This document shows positions 8,596-16,094 of a stretch of DNA of 64,000 nucleotides, in pieces. The stretch's first letter is position 1. Each line of letters begins with the position of its first letter. The notes beneath the pieces are model-generated. The model searched no databases. It was given only the letters and a program-made list of their open reading frames with translations, and had not been told where the DNA came from. A program made the translations under genes and the position numbers. This stretch comes from Cristatella mucedo (taxonomy: Eukaryota; Bryozoa; Phylactolaemata; Cristatellidae): the NCBI GenBank assembly GCA_009760855.2, contig WPIO01000039.1, forward strand, positions 2,504,501 through 2,568,500. Direction: 5' to 3'.

Positions 8596-9576
8596 TCACT
8601 GTATTCTAACTTTCTTAATTAGACTAATCTCAATAACATCTAAAGAACTAGGTGTTCTAAATCCTGCGTAACTTAGTACAGGATAACTAAGATCGAATGT
8701 TATTACTTTTTTATTACTTTCTTCAATGATAGCAAGATTTTTTATAGAATTACTTAAAGTTAACATATAGTCACCCTCAACTCCTGAGTAAGGTATATTA
8801 AGTAAATTAGAAGGAAGAAAGTTTGGTGAGTAGAACCTATGATAGCAGTTAGTAATTAAATTATCATATTCTTCAGACAACTTTTCCACTGTTACAGATA
8901 CTGTTGATGTAATAGTTCTATAAGGTATTCTAGTCATGTTATCGTCTTTTAGAACGAATGAATTATTTTCTACTGTTCTTCCATAAACATTATAATAAGT
9001 ATCATCATTGACAATATTAGTATTATCATTATTTATTCTATTGATATCTCTTATTTTTAATGTTATCTTTGAGTATAGTGGCTTTTTTAAGGTAATGTCA
9101 GATAGTTTTGCTAAGGTTGCGTCAGTAGTGTTGCTAGATAAGTTAATAACACTTTTTGTTCCTATTTGTCCTTCTACTATTAATGATTCATGATTAAAAA
9201 GTCTATTTGTTCTTAGAAATGATGTATAAGCTCTTTCTTTTGTGTATGAACAGTCAGTGGTGTTATTAGCAGTTAATCTATCTACTCTTAGTGTTCCGTC
9301 TATTACTTGTCCTCCTTCTGTTCCAACTTTTGTATCAAGATACTGCTTTGTAGATAAATCTTCTTCATTCACTGGATAACTTGTGTTTACATATTTTTTT
9401 GACTTAGCAGATAAGTCTCCTCTTACAATTTCGTCAGAGTCTTTTCTAATATAATTATTATCTGAAAAGGTTTTACTTACAGCGTCTAAGTCACCAATAG
9501 TAGAACCAACGTTTTCTATTCTATTTTTACCGAGATATAGAGTTCCATTCCTTTCTATTAATCTTCTGCTAAGCAT
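8596..9576 (-). CDS. Tail-fibre-like protein 1 (receptor-binding fibre candidate)
   Basis: The open frame has 326 codons from the ATG at 9576-9574 to TGA at 8598-8596. The N-terminal 130 residues contain repeats of the kind seen in phage tail fibres and collars: short strands ending in Asn/Asp, then a DAV or ST-K-Q/T-Y element (NRIENVGSTIGDLDAVSK, YPVNEEDLSTKQYLD, TLRVDRLTANN). The rest is a strand-rich domain without Cys clusters and could be the distal receptor-binding head. Two more genes upstream on this strand have the same N-terminal repeat logic but different heads. If TGA at 8596-8598 were read through, the protein would gain only one further residue after it. The function is inferred from the repeat pattern. 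Confidence 0.6.
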   Translation of the reverse strand: MLSRRLIERNGTLYLGKNRIENVGSTIGDLDAVSKTFSDNNYIRKDSDEIVRGDLSAKSKKYVNTSYPVNEEDLSTKQYLDTKVGTEGGQVIDGTLRVDRLTANNTTDCSYTKERAYTSFLRTNRLFNHESLIVEGQIGTKSVINLSSNTTDATLAKLSDITLKKPLYSKITLKIRDINRINNDNTNIVNDDTYYNVYGRTVENNSFVLKDDNMTRIPYRTITSTVSVTVEKLSEEYDNLITNCYHRFYSPNFLPSNLLNIPYSGVEGDYMLTLSNSIKNLAIIEESNKKVITFDLSYPVLSYAGFRTPSSLDVIEISLIKKVRIQ

Positions 9577-9611
9577 TTATACGTTGTTGCTATATAAACA
9601 AAGATATCTAA

Positions 9612-10450
9612 TTATTTATCAAATAAGTTTGAACCAGATAAGAAAGTTGAAGATTGAATAAGTTTTTTTTGTGCATCAAGTACATAACCACCGTATAACT
9701 GGTCTTGTAATGGAACTAATGTTTCTGGAAGGGGTTATAGTATACCTTTTTTCCAGGTGTATATTCATACAATGTTGTAACAACAAACAAACCTCTTGGG
9801 ATGGTAGTATCGGTTAAAGTAGAGATCCAACGACCGTTAATTGTTTTCCCATATAATTCTGTTGTTAAAGACCCATCTACTGTTGCTCTAAAACGAATTA
9901 CACTAATATTTCCGTCTGATATTCTGTTTAGATAGCTAATGTTTACACCATCAGTAGGATTAACAGGATCATTTTCTAAGAAGATAGAGTATCCATTCAT
10001 ATTTAAATTTTCGTTAAGAGTTCCACCTGTTAGTTTAAGGAAGTTAGAATCCATATAAGATTTATTTGGAATATCATTATCAGAAGTAGGAGGTCCTACA
10101 ACACTTACATTTCCATTTACGGTTAGTGTTCCGTTGATAGTTCCACCAGTCTTCGATAATTTACTATCTGCATAGTCTTTAGTTGCAGCATCGCTAGGGT
10201 TTATAGGGTTTGCTAGTTCTATCAACTTATAATTTTTCGTATCGATATCTCCATCAGCCCTAGTTCCTCTTGATACTTTAGTAACGAAATTGGTATCTAT
10301 ATACTTTCTATTTACTGCATCTCCATCATCAACGGGATCACCTAAATCCTTTATCAAATTTCCATTCATACTTAAACTACCTGTAAGTACATCACCACAT
10401 TTTTTAGTGTAATTAGTTATGCTAATTCCTCTTCTTTTAGGTCTAAACAT
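9612..10450 (-). pseudogene. Tail-fibre-like protein 2, frameshifted near the C-terminus
   Basis: The ATG at 10450-10448 follows TATAGAA. The main frame gives 244 residues and ends in TAG at 9716-9718, but a frameshift near 9730-9740 leads into a second open stretch (beginning PLPETLVPLQDQLYGG) that ends in TAA at 9614-9612. The N-terminus has four fibre repeats of the form G-S-L-x-M-N-G-N-x-I followed by D-P-x-x-x-x-DAVN-x-K-Y (LSMNGNLIKDLGDPVD, then DAVNRKYID; DAATKDYAD; ENLNMNGYSIFLENDPVN). These are the repeats of phage tail-fibre and short-tail-fibre proteins. The distal part is strand-rich and differs from fibre 1. It is likely a trimeric fibre for attachment. Confidence 0.62.
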
Positions 10451-10457
10451 TTCTATA
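10451..10457 (-). promoter_or_regulatory. Start-proximal TATAG motif, fibre 2
   Basis: TATAGAA abuts the ATG at 10450. Its TAG is the stop of fibre 3. Confidence 0.55.
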
Positions 10458-11319
10458 CAATAGTAAAAATAAAATAAATGTAAGTTATTTCACTTGCAAC
10501 AGTAAATTTATCGATAGCATATCTACACCTTCCATAAGCGTTAATTATTAAAACTAGAGTACCACTAACTCCATAAGTATTATCAGTAGATAACTCTACG
10601 TAACAATTTGTTTTGTCGGTTGCAAACATAACACCACTCACCATTTTAAAGTTGGGTAGTACACCGGGAAAGAATGTTTTAAGATTAATCATATACGCAA
10701 CAACATCTCCAGTGGTTGCTACAATAGGCTTATCACTTGGTGTGAGTTGTTGCAGTTGAAATTTATCTCCTGTACTACCATTAGCTGTAATACTTAAACC
10801 AAGCATATCAAGATAAAATACGTTTGGATAAGTACCAGAGCCTGCTCCAAAATACCTAAACGATATTTGTTTATTATTATCTACATACTGTTTTGTTACA
10901 GTATCAGAGTCTTTTAAGTTAGTAATATTCTTATTTCCCATATTCATACTTGCAGTTGCTTTACTTTGAAACACTTGTGTCATATTTTTTAAGAGTCCAT
11001 AGTTAATCACTTTATAAGGTCTTAAATCACTGTATACAGTTCCATCAGCAGAGTTTCCTGATATACCAAAAACATTCTTACAATTCAACTGCTACATCAT
11101 CTTTCCATTAGTCTTTGAAAGGAACCCTGACATACTGGAAACGGTTGCTAAGTCGCCTATAATATTTGTAGCTACACTTCCTCTAAAGTTTGAACTAAAA
11201 CCATAGCTCAAATTTATTGCATCACCAGCATTAAGAGGGTATGCTAAGTTGGTTACTCTATTTCCGTTAGCGTTAAGATCACTGTAAATAGAACCATTAA
11301 TCTTTCTAACTTTTTCCAT
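10453..11319 (-). pseudogene. Tail-fibre-like protein 3, one in-frame TAG
   Basis: I place the start at the ATG at 11319-11317, because an upstream extension in the same frame lies antisense to another gene and has no viral promoter motif. The frame contains TAG at 11092-11094 (codon 76, followed by CAG; a CAG-to-TAG change is the simplest explanation) and ends at TAG 10455-10453. The N-terminus has the fibre repeat (NGNRVTNLAYPLNAGDAIN), and a second repeat lies after the stop (SMNMGNKNITNLKDSD, then VTKQYVDN). The C-terminal 130 residues are strand-rich with Gly and Thr. The ATG is only 13 bp from the divergent ATG at 11333. Confidence 0.6.
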
Positions 11320-11332
11320 TAACTTATAATAT
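11320..11332. promoter_or_regulatory. 13-bp divergent start region between fibre 3 and the 11333 gene
   Basis: Only 13 bases, TATA-rich on both strands, separate two ATG codons facing away from each other. Any core promoter must be shared or lie within the opposite gene. Confidence 0.45.
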
Positions 11333-12137
11333 ATGAAGAATAAAAAAGGAAAAGATGTCGATAGTATAAAAGAAGGAGTAGATACAACTAAAGAAGTCGT
11401 TTCAGGTATTACAACAGCAACTGAAGTAGGTTCTAAAGCAGTTATAAAAATAGTACCTAAAGTTGCTACGAAGCTGTCCTTACAGGCCTCAAACAAGATC
11501 GCAAAGATCGTTCCAAAAGTATTACAATCTTTCAAGGTCATTGGAACTGCTACAAAAGCTCTAGGTGGATTTCTATCAGGAGTAACAGGAATAGTAGATC
11601 TTGGTTTGTTTACAAAAAAAATTGTTGATGATATATCTTCTGGTAAGTATGGACAAGTCTTCTGGAAAACAATGTCAGATAAAAAAGAAGGACTCTCAAA
11701 AATAGTAGATGAAACAATGTATACTGCTAGAGCACCTAAAATGAATACTCACGAAGAGAGAATGAGTGCTTTGACACTACAAAAAGAAAGATTAGATAAT
11801 GCTATTCTAGACTTGAAAAACATGATAGAACTACTTGAAAAGGGGTTGATATAGATCTAACTGATAAAGTACAGAATTCAGAAGTTAAAAACAGATTAAG
11901 TTATCTCAATAAGGGAAGAGAGCTTGTAGAGAAAGGAGGTGTTAATTATAATGAAGATTTAAAACGAGACATAAAAAAGTAGAAGCTTCTACTGTTGGTG
12001 GTCGTAAAACGTGTGATTATAAGGCTGAGAGTGCGATGCTATTGAGTAATCTTTTTGCACAGGGTAAGAGTAAAAAAGAAATATAAAACGAAATGATTAA
12101 ACTTAGAGATGATCTCAAACGAAGATGTAAGAACTAA
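11333..12137 (+). pseudogene. Hydrophobic/coiled viral protein of unknown function, broken
   Basis: The ATG at 11333-11335 opens a 173-codon frame. Two frameshifts (near 11,845 in a G run and near 11,981) and a TAA at 12,084-12,086 separate it from the remaining C-terminal pieces, which end at TAA 12,135-12,137. The first 30 residues are lysine-rich. Residues about 30-105 are an amphipathic to hydrophobic region rich in Val, Ile, Gly and Ala (GTATKALGGFLSGVTGIVDL) that could associate with membrane, and the rest is coiled coil. The last 30 residues are basic. The gene overlaps the HNH gene on the other strand by four bases. I do not recognise the family; a membrane or internal virion protein is possible. 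Confidence 0.45.
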
Positions 12138-12682
12138 TAGTCAGTGTAGCGAACTATTTTATTATCTTCTGTTAATGTATAATTAAAATTAAGTTTAGCA
12201 AACTCAATATTCAAACGTATTCCTATATTATCCCGAGCGTAAGCAGCAGCTTCTTCATCATTAAAATATCCAAGGTGTTTTCTTTCTCCATCTATTTGTA
12301 TATAGGCTACGTATTTGTTTACTTTTTTATTAAAACTAACACCAATAAAATTTGATAACAAGCCTTTTCTTTTGTGTTTATTTCTCATATTTTGTGAACG
12401 AGTTGCTTCACGTAAATTCTCGAAACGATTATTTTGTCTATCATTATCAATGTGATCAATCTCATTCAAAGGTAGTTTACCAGTCATGATCAACCATACT
12501 AATCTATGAGCGTAGTATAACTTTCCATCAGCCATTATTTGTTTGTATCCGCAGTTGTTTATACAACCAGCTTCAGACCCAACTGTTATTCTCTGCCTTC
12601 TAGCTTTATATGTAAATTTACCTGTTAGGGCGTTATAATCAAATAACTCAAGAACTCTATCCCTTAGTTCATCCTGATCCAT
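12134..12682 (-). CDS. HNH homing endonuclease with AP2 DNA-binding domain
   Basis: An intact 182-codon frame from the ATG at 12682-12680 to TAG at 12136-12134. Residues about 60-100 form the HNH core: YAHRLVWLIMTG, then EIDHIDNDRQNNRFENLREAT, with the two central His/Asp and the Asn-x-x-x-Asn-Leu of phage-type HNH_3 enzymes. Residues 110-160 form an AP2-type DNA-binding domain (IGVSFNKKVNKYVAYIQIDG, then HLGYFNDEEAAAYARD). Free-standing enzymes of this make-up in phages and algal viruses cut a specific site in gene-lacking relatives and copy themselves in. It has no frameshift or stop although its neighbour at 11333 is badly broken. TATAAATG forms its start context. Confidence 0.9.
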   Translation of the reverse strand: MDQDELRDRVLELFDYNALTGKFTYKARRQRITVGSEAGCINNCGYKQIMADGKLYYAHRLVWLIMTGKLPLNEIDHIDNDRQNNRFENLREATRSQNMRNKHKRKGLLSNFIGVSFNKKVNKYVAYIQIDGERKHLGYFNDEEAAAYARDNIGIRLNIEFAKLNFNYTLTEDNKIVRYTDY

Positions 12683-12724
12683 TTATACATAGTTTTATAA
12701 ATGTTTAATATAATTCTAGTTTAT

Positions 12725-13492
12725 ATGGAATGTAAAGAAGTTAAACTTGATCTGCCTGATCACCAAATTGATCTAATTCATAAATCTAAAGAACCGATTT
12801 CCATAAGATTAAAACATGCTGATTTAAGCGGTACTAAATCTATTCTTGTAACTGATACTCAAAAAAGAAGAATAGAAAAGTATAAGGCTAAAGGAGTAGG
12901 AATGCAGTTGAATTTGAGTCTTAAACAGTTAAAGGCAAATAGAAAGCATGGTTCTGGTATTGTAGATATAATAAATAAGATATCTGGAGGAAGAGAGTTT
13001 CACTTAAAGTTGCCAACAGGAGTAAAATCAGAATTTGTTCCAGACGGAAATTTCAATAATACTAATATATATAGTTATGCGGGTCCGGGAACTAAGTTCG
13101 CTCAAAGAATGGAACAAGGCTACCAAGGCGTTAATGATCTTGATAATCGTGCACTTATCCATGATCATACATATACAGAGACTGGTGGAATGCCAGAACC
13201 AAGAAGAACAGAAATACGGAATCTGTCAGACCTTGTTCTTGCTGAAAGTGCTGCCCGTATTGCTCTTGATCCTAAGCAGCCTGCTTATGTTAGGGAAGAC
13301 GCTAAAACAGTGGCTGCTATCATGGCAGCAAAGGCAAAATTGGGTTTAGGTATTGGTGGAATGTTAAACGATTCATTTGCAACTGATTTCTTAAAAGATA
13401 AAGTAAAAAATCCATCAAGTTTGAATAAAATAAAAAATTCTGCCAGAGGCATTGTTGATAAAATGCTAGAAATTAGCAGAAAAAAGATATAA
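12725..13492 (+). CDS. Phospholipase-A2-domain capsid-associated protein
   Basis: An intact 255-codon frame. I use the ATG at 12725-12727 (after TTTATATG) rather than the in-frame ATG at 12701. The first 85 residues have two repeats typical of this family in invertebrate viral elements, ISIRLKHADLSG and MQLNLSLKQLKANRKHGSG, separated by an LVTDTQKRRIEKYK helix. The PLA2 domain has the calcium loop YAGPGT (matching YxGxG) and the catalytic HDHTY (matching HDxxY) in the order seen in parvovirus VP1 unique regions. A long Ala-rich helix and a basic tail follow. Such domains let incoming particles breach the endosomal membrane. Both active-site motifs are present, so this copy could still encode an active enzyme. 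Confidence 0.85.
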   Translation: MECKEVKLDLPDHQIDLIHKSKEPISIRLKHADLSGTKSILVTDTQKRRIEKYKAKGVGMQLNLSLKQLKANRKHGSGIVDIINKISGGREFHLKLPTGVKSEFVPDGNFNNTNIYSYAGPGTKFAQRMEQGYQGVNDLDNRALIHDHTYTETGGMPEPRRTEIRNLSDLVLAESAARIALDPKQPAYVREDAKTVAAIMAAKAKLGLGIGGMLNDSFATDFLKDKVKNPSSLNKIKNSARGIVDKMLEISRKKI

Positions 13493-13583
13493 AAAATAAT
13501 AGGGCAAACTTGTTAGTGTTGGAGGAAAAGTACACTTTTAGGACAACAAGCAGAAACAACAGGTTCTATGAAACCAACTTTGT

Positions 13584-13694
13584 TTAGTCTTCCTTTTTTC
13601 CAACGTATTTTCTACTTGATGGTTTGAAATCAATATTCATTAACCTTCTAGATTCAAAAGAGAAAGAATTTCTTTGGCTTATTCGTGAAGACAT
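13584..13694 (-). CDS. Small basic viral ORF, possible (frame lost downstream)
   Basis: A 36-codon frame from ATG 13694-13692 to TAA 13586-13584, rich in Ser and Arg (ISQRNSFSFESRRL). It is shorter than one would accept alone, but its ATG is preceded by TATAGAGCAA, the same start-proximal motif as the capsid-region genes, and a further open stretch follows in another frame. It may be a truncated remnant of a longer basic protein. Confidence 0.3.
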   Translation of the reverse strand: MSSRISQRNSFSFESRRLMNIDFKPSSRKYVGKKED

Positions 13695-13704
13695 TTGCTC
13701 TATA
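13695..13704 (-). promoter_or_regulatory. Start-proximal TATAG motif, small ORF
   Basis: TATAGAGCAA abuts the ATG at 13694. This is the main reason for listing that ORF. Confidence 0.4.
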
Positions 13705-13716
13705 AGGTAAAGATAT

Positions 13717-13914
13717 TTATGCTAATTTATGTTGATTTGAATTTAGTGATGATAGAATGTCACCTTTTACGATATCGGGTAATTTTTTGACAACCAATGG
13801 TGAAACCGAGGTTGGAGAAAAATTAGACGATGTCGGAAAAGGTGACATTCCTATCATCATGGTCCATCTTTGTGGCTTTAACGCAAACTGTTGTATGTTA
13901 ATATAGAGAGGCAT
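13717..13914 (-). CDS. Small viral ORF spanning an inverted repeat, possible
   Basis: A 65-codon frame from ATG 13914-13912 to TAA 13719-13717, rich in Ser and Pro (MSPFPTSSNFSPTSVSP). ATAGTCAAA precedes the ATG. Most of the frame lies within an imperfect 111-bp inverted repeat, so the open frame may be incidental. No family is recognised. Confidence 0.25.
   Translation of the reverse strand: MPLYINIQQFALKPQRWTMMIGMSPFPTSSNFSPTSVSPLVVKKLPDIVKGDILSSLNSNQHKLA
13748..13858. repeat. Imperfect inverted repeat (possible hairpin) near the right end of the viral element
   Basis: The left arm begins GATGATAGAATGTCACCTTT and the right arm ends with its complement (AAAGGTGACATTCCTATCATC, one extra base). 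The match continues inward with scattered mismatches to CAACC/GGTTG, giving arms of roughly 48 bp and a 13-15 base loop. It lies about 80-120 bp from the change to host DNA. It could be a hairpin terminus, a replication or packaging signal, or a chance fold-back. Confidence 0.6.
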
Positions 13915-13930
13915 TTTGACTATTTGTTCA

Positions 13931-14495
13931 CGTGAGCCATTTTCTGCTTAAAAACATCGAAATACCCGGTTGGATTGATTCGGAGCCAACGGCCCCTTGG
14001 CCGTGCTTCCTGGCACTTGCATCGCTGGTACTGGTCCAGCTTCGGCTGAGATGAGAGAAACACCTTTATGAGCCCAATGCTTGCTGGGTGATGCTGCTCA
14101 GAGCACCCGTAAAATATTACTCCAGATCTTGCTGCTTATGCTAGGAAAATATGAAAGATGGTCCGAAATCTACAAGATAAGTTTGAGTGCAAATACTGGT
14201 ATCTAGGTACCTGGAGGCAGTTTCCGGTCACAGCCGGTTGCCTAATGCACAGGGCTTCCAGGTTCCGACAACTTCACGTTATAATTAAGGACCTATCGCC
14301 TGGCTCCCAGGTTTTCCACGGTGTTTGAGTCGCTCGATGGTGTAATTCTTATAACGGTTTTGAAATAGAGAGCACAATGGCAGTCTGACAGAGCCGCAGA
14401 TTGCGCCATCTGATGCAATCTTAGGACCTTGACAGTGGCATGCTGATAAAAGGTGAAGCTGCCCATACCCACCGAGGTTGCTGCATCTGGGCAGG
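13931..14495. other. Virus/host junction zone and upstream flank of orphan P450 exon 1
   Basis: Composition changes here from AT-rich to mixed. The part from about 14,220 onward resembles the sequence upstream of the second P450 first exon (about 17,280-17,525), for example in CCGGTTGCCTA blocks. No target duplication or element end could be fixed and no gene is seen. Confidence 0.5.
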
Positions 14496-14569
14496 ATGGA
14501 GGGCCTGGATCTCAGTGCCTTGACGCTATGGAGCGTTCTTTCGGGTGCGGCAGTCATTCTGTTCTATGC
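14496..14569 (+). CDS. Orphan/alternative first exon of a cytochrome P450
   Basis: ATG at 14496 starts 74 nt encoding MEGLDLSALTLWSVLSGAAV and a few hydrophobic residues, an N-terminal membrane anchor, ending at a good donor (GTAAGT at 14570). It is a clear duplicate of the exon at 17526-17599: same length, same phase 2 and related sequence before and after. No matching second exon lies before 17,526, so it is either an alternative first exon of the downstream gene or a remnant of a neighbouring P450 copy, perhaps disrupted when the region left of it was replaced by the viral element. Confidence 0.7.
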
Positions 14570-15149
14570 GTAAGTACAAGCGACCGCTGGCATTCACATT
14601 CGACGGTTGACAAGCAACCGATCGATTCTACAGGTGCAGCTCCTAGGAGGGGGCATGTCCAGCCGTGTAAACCTCTTGTAGGCTGCCCGGCGGCAGCTCC
14701 ACCGTTAGTGTCCACGACTTTCGCAAGGCTCGTTGACTGGGCTTAAATGCGAACTTTTGTAGGCTCGGTTCTGTTATGAGCCATCTCCATCGAATGTTAA
14801 TCGTACCCGTGGATCCCCAGACGTCTCCTAGCTAACAGGTTATTGTGTCGTATATCCGTGGCTTCATTACTGCCTGCCGATGCTCGATTTCAACTCGACC
14901 TTTTTAAAATGATTAATTTTAAATAGTTATTTAGTTTCTTTCGTAGCATGGTGCGTAAGATATCGCAAAGTACCGAGGCAGAGTCTAGGCAATTTACTCT
15001 GCGGTTTGCAGAAATATGATAGCTGTCGAGTTTTACAGTTAGCTATTTGTAGTTTCCAGCTCGACTTGCCAGAGACACTTTGCTATACTCTATGAGACTC
15101 TCGGGAATAGAAAGAGTAATAGAAGCGAGAAAAAAGTATAGCTTAGCCC
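14570..15149. other. Intronic/intergenic sequence with no gene seen
   Basis: The first few hundred bases match the downstream flank of the exon at 17526 in diverged form (tandem duplication of about 0.6-0.9 kb). The rest shows nothing recognisable until the LINE that follows. Confidence 0.5.
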
Positions 15150-16085
15150 TGTCCTTTAAAAAAATCTGCCAAAGGACTTTCTCATATCGTATCTGCTTAA
15201 CGCTCAATTTTGGGTCTGCCAGCCTATCTCCTGTTGCATCTACACGAAATCTAGGTGTCCGGTTTCTATGTGACATTTTACTTGGTGATCACATCAGCTC
15301 CACAGTCAAGAATACCTTCTTTCAGTTTCATAACATAGCTAAAGTTTGGGCTTGCTTCTCTGCACCTAGCTTTATCTGCCGCAAGTTGAGGTTTGCTGAT
15401 GCTGCATCACACCACTTGTCTCGGACCTTCACTGGCTCCCAATCAAGCAGGGTATCGACTTCGACGTGTCTTTCACTAATTTGTATTTATCCCTTTTATT
15501 TTCTGGCTTCAGCCTACCTATGAGAACTACTCCCCGCCCCAGCGTAGGCTTCCTACCGCCAGTTCTTCTTACTCAATTCATTCTTTGGCTCCAGCCTGTC
15601 TCGTAGATATACTCCCCCATTGGGCCAAGCATCGTACCAACCGTTTTTCGGAATCCAAAAGTCTACCAATACCTCGTACAAACCTCAAATCCTTTGGAGA
15701 CCCTGCATTTAGTTCGTATGCTCCCAAAGCCTGGAACTCCCTCCCGACCTGCGTCAGAACATTCCCTGACCTGACCACGTTTAAAAAGAACTGGAAAACA
15801 CACCTATTTAGGACAGCATTTAGTGGGTCCCTGTGATTTGTACTTCATGTGCTTATGCGTGCTGACACTGTGCGTGCTGACACTGTGCATGCTGACACTA
15901 ACCACATTTGCATGCTGACCCTGTGCATGCCGCCCCTAACCATGTTATTCATTTTGTTTGTTTATCAAGCATGATATTGCCCGCCGTTCAATTGCATTTT
16001 CCTTTGCAGCAAATGTAAAGCGACTAGAAAGAGATTGAGTTCTCTGAGAGTGCTTTATCAAGTGCATTATTATTATCATTATTTA
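15150..16085 (+). mobile_element. LINE family A (CR1/L2-like), 5'-truncated, decayed
   Basis: Reading-frame pieces match the region after the reverse transcriptase of the copy at 42,330: NLGVRF, HISSTVK, then [20 protein letters not shown] and WNSLPTCVRT. The 3' end has the family tail AGAAAGAGATTGAGTTCTCT, then gctttatcaagtgcatt and an (ATT)n tract. Confidence 0.8.
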
Positions 16086-16094
16086 TTTAGCTAT

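Larger units (their letters stand above)
1..13930. mobile_element. Endogenous Polinton/adintovirus-like dsDNA virus element (left end outside window)
   Basis: This is one continuous AT-rich, intron-free, tightly packed block on both strands. It carries a viral morphogenesis gene set: major capsid protein, A32-type packaging ATPase, adenain-like protease, PLA2-domain protein, penton-like and fibre-like proteins, plus a YqaJ nuclease and an HNH homing endonuclease. Several genes have frameshifts and in-frame stops, while the neighbouring host P450 exons are free of errors, so the damage looks like real decay. On the right the sequence changes around 13,930-13,980 to mixed-composition host DNA carrying a P450 first exon. 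No DNA polymerase, integrase or terminal repeat pair is visible; they may lie left of position 1 or be absent. The assignment rests on recognised hallmark genes; the exact family is inference. Confidence 0.85.

Noticed and set aside
11320-11541. N-terminal extension of fibre 3
   Set aside because: Lies antisense to the 11333 gene; the ATG at 11319 starts just before the first fibre repeat.
1-13930. A clean alternative genetic code as the full explanation for the in-frame stops
   Set aside because: TAA and TAG interrupt frames as well as TGA, frameshifts are present, and TGG is used for Trp. Kept only as a question about the TGA sites.
14285-14557. Minus-strand ORF opposite the orphan exon
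   Set aside because: It is antisense to the exon 1 anchor sequence, which is supported by its duplicate at 17,526.
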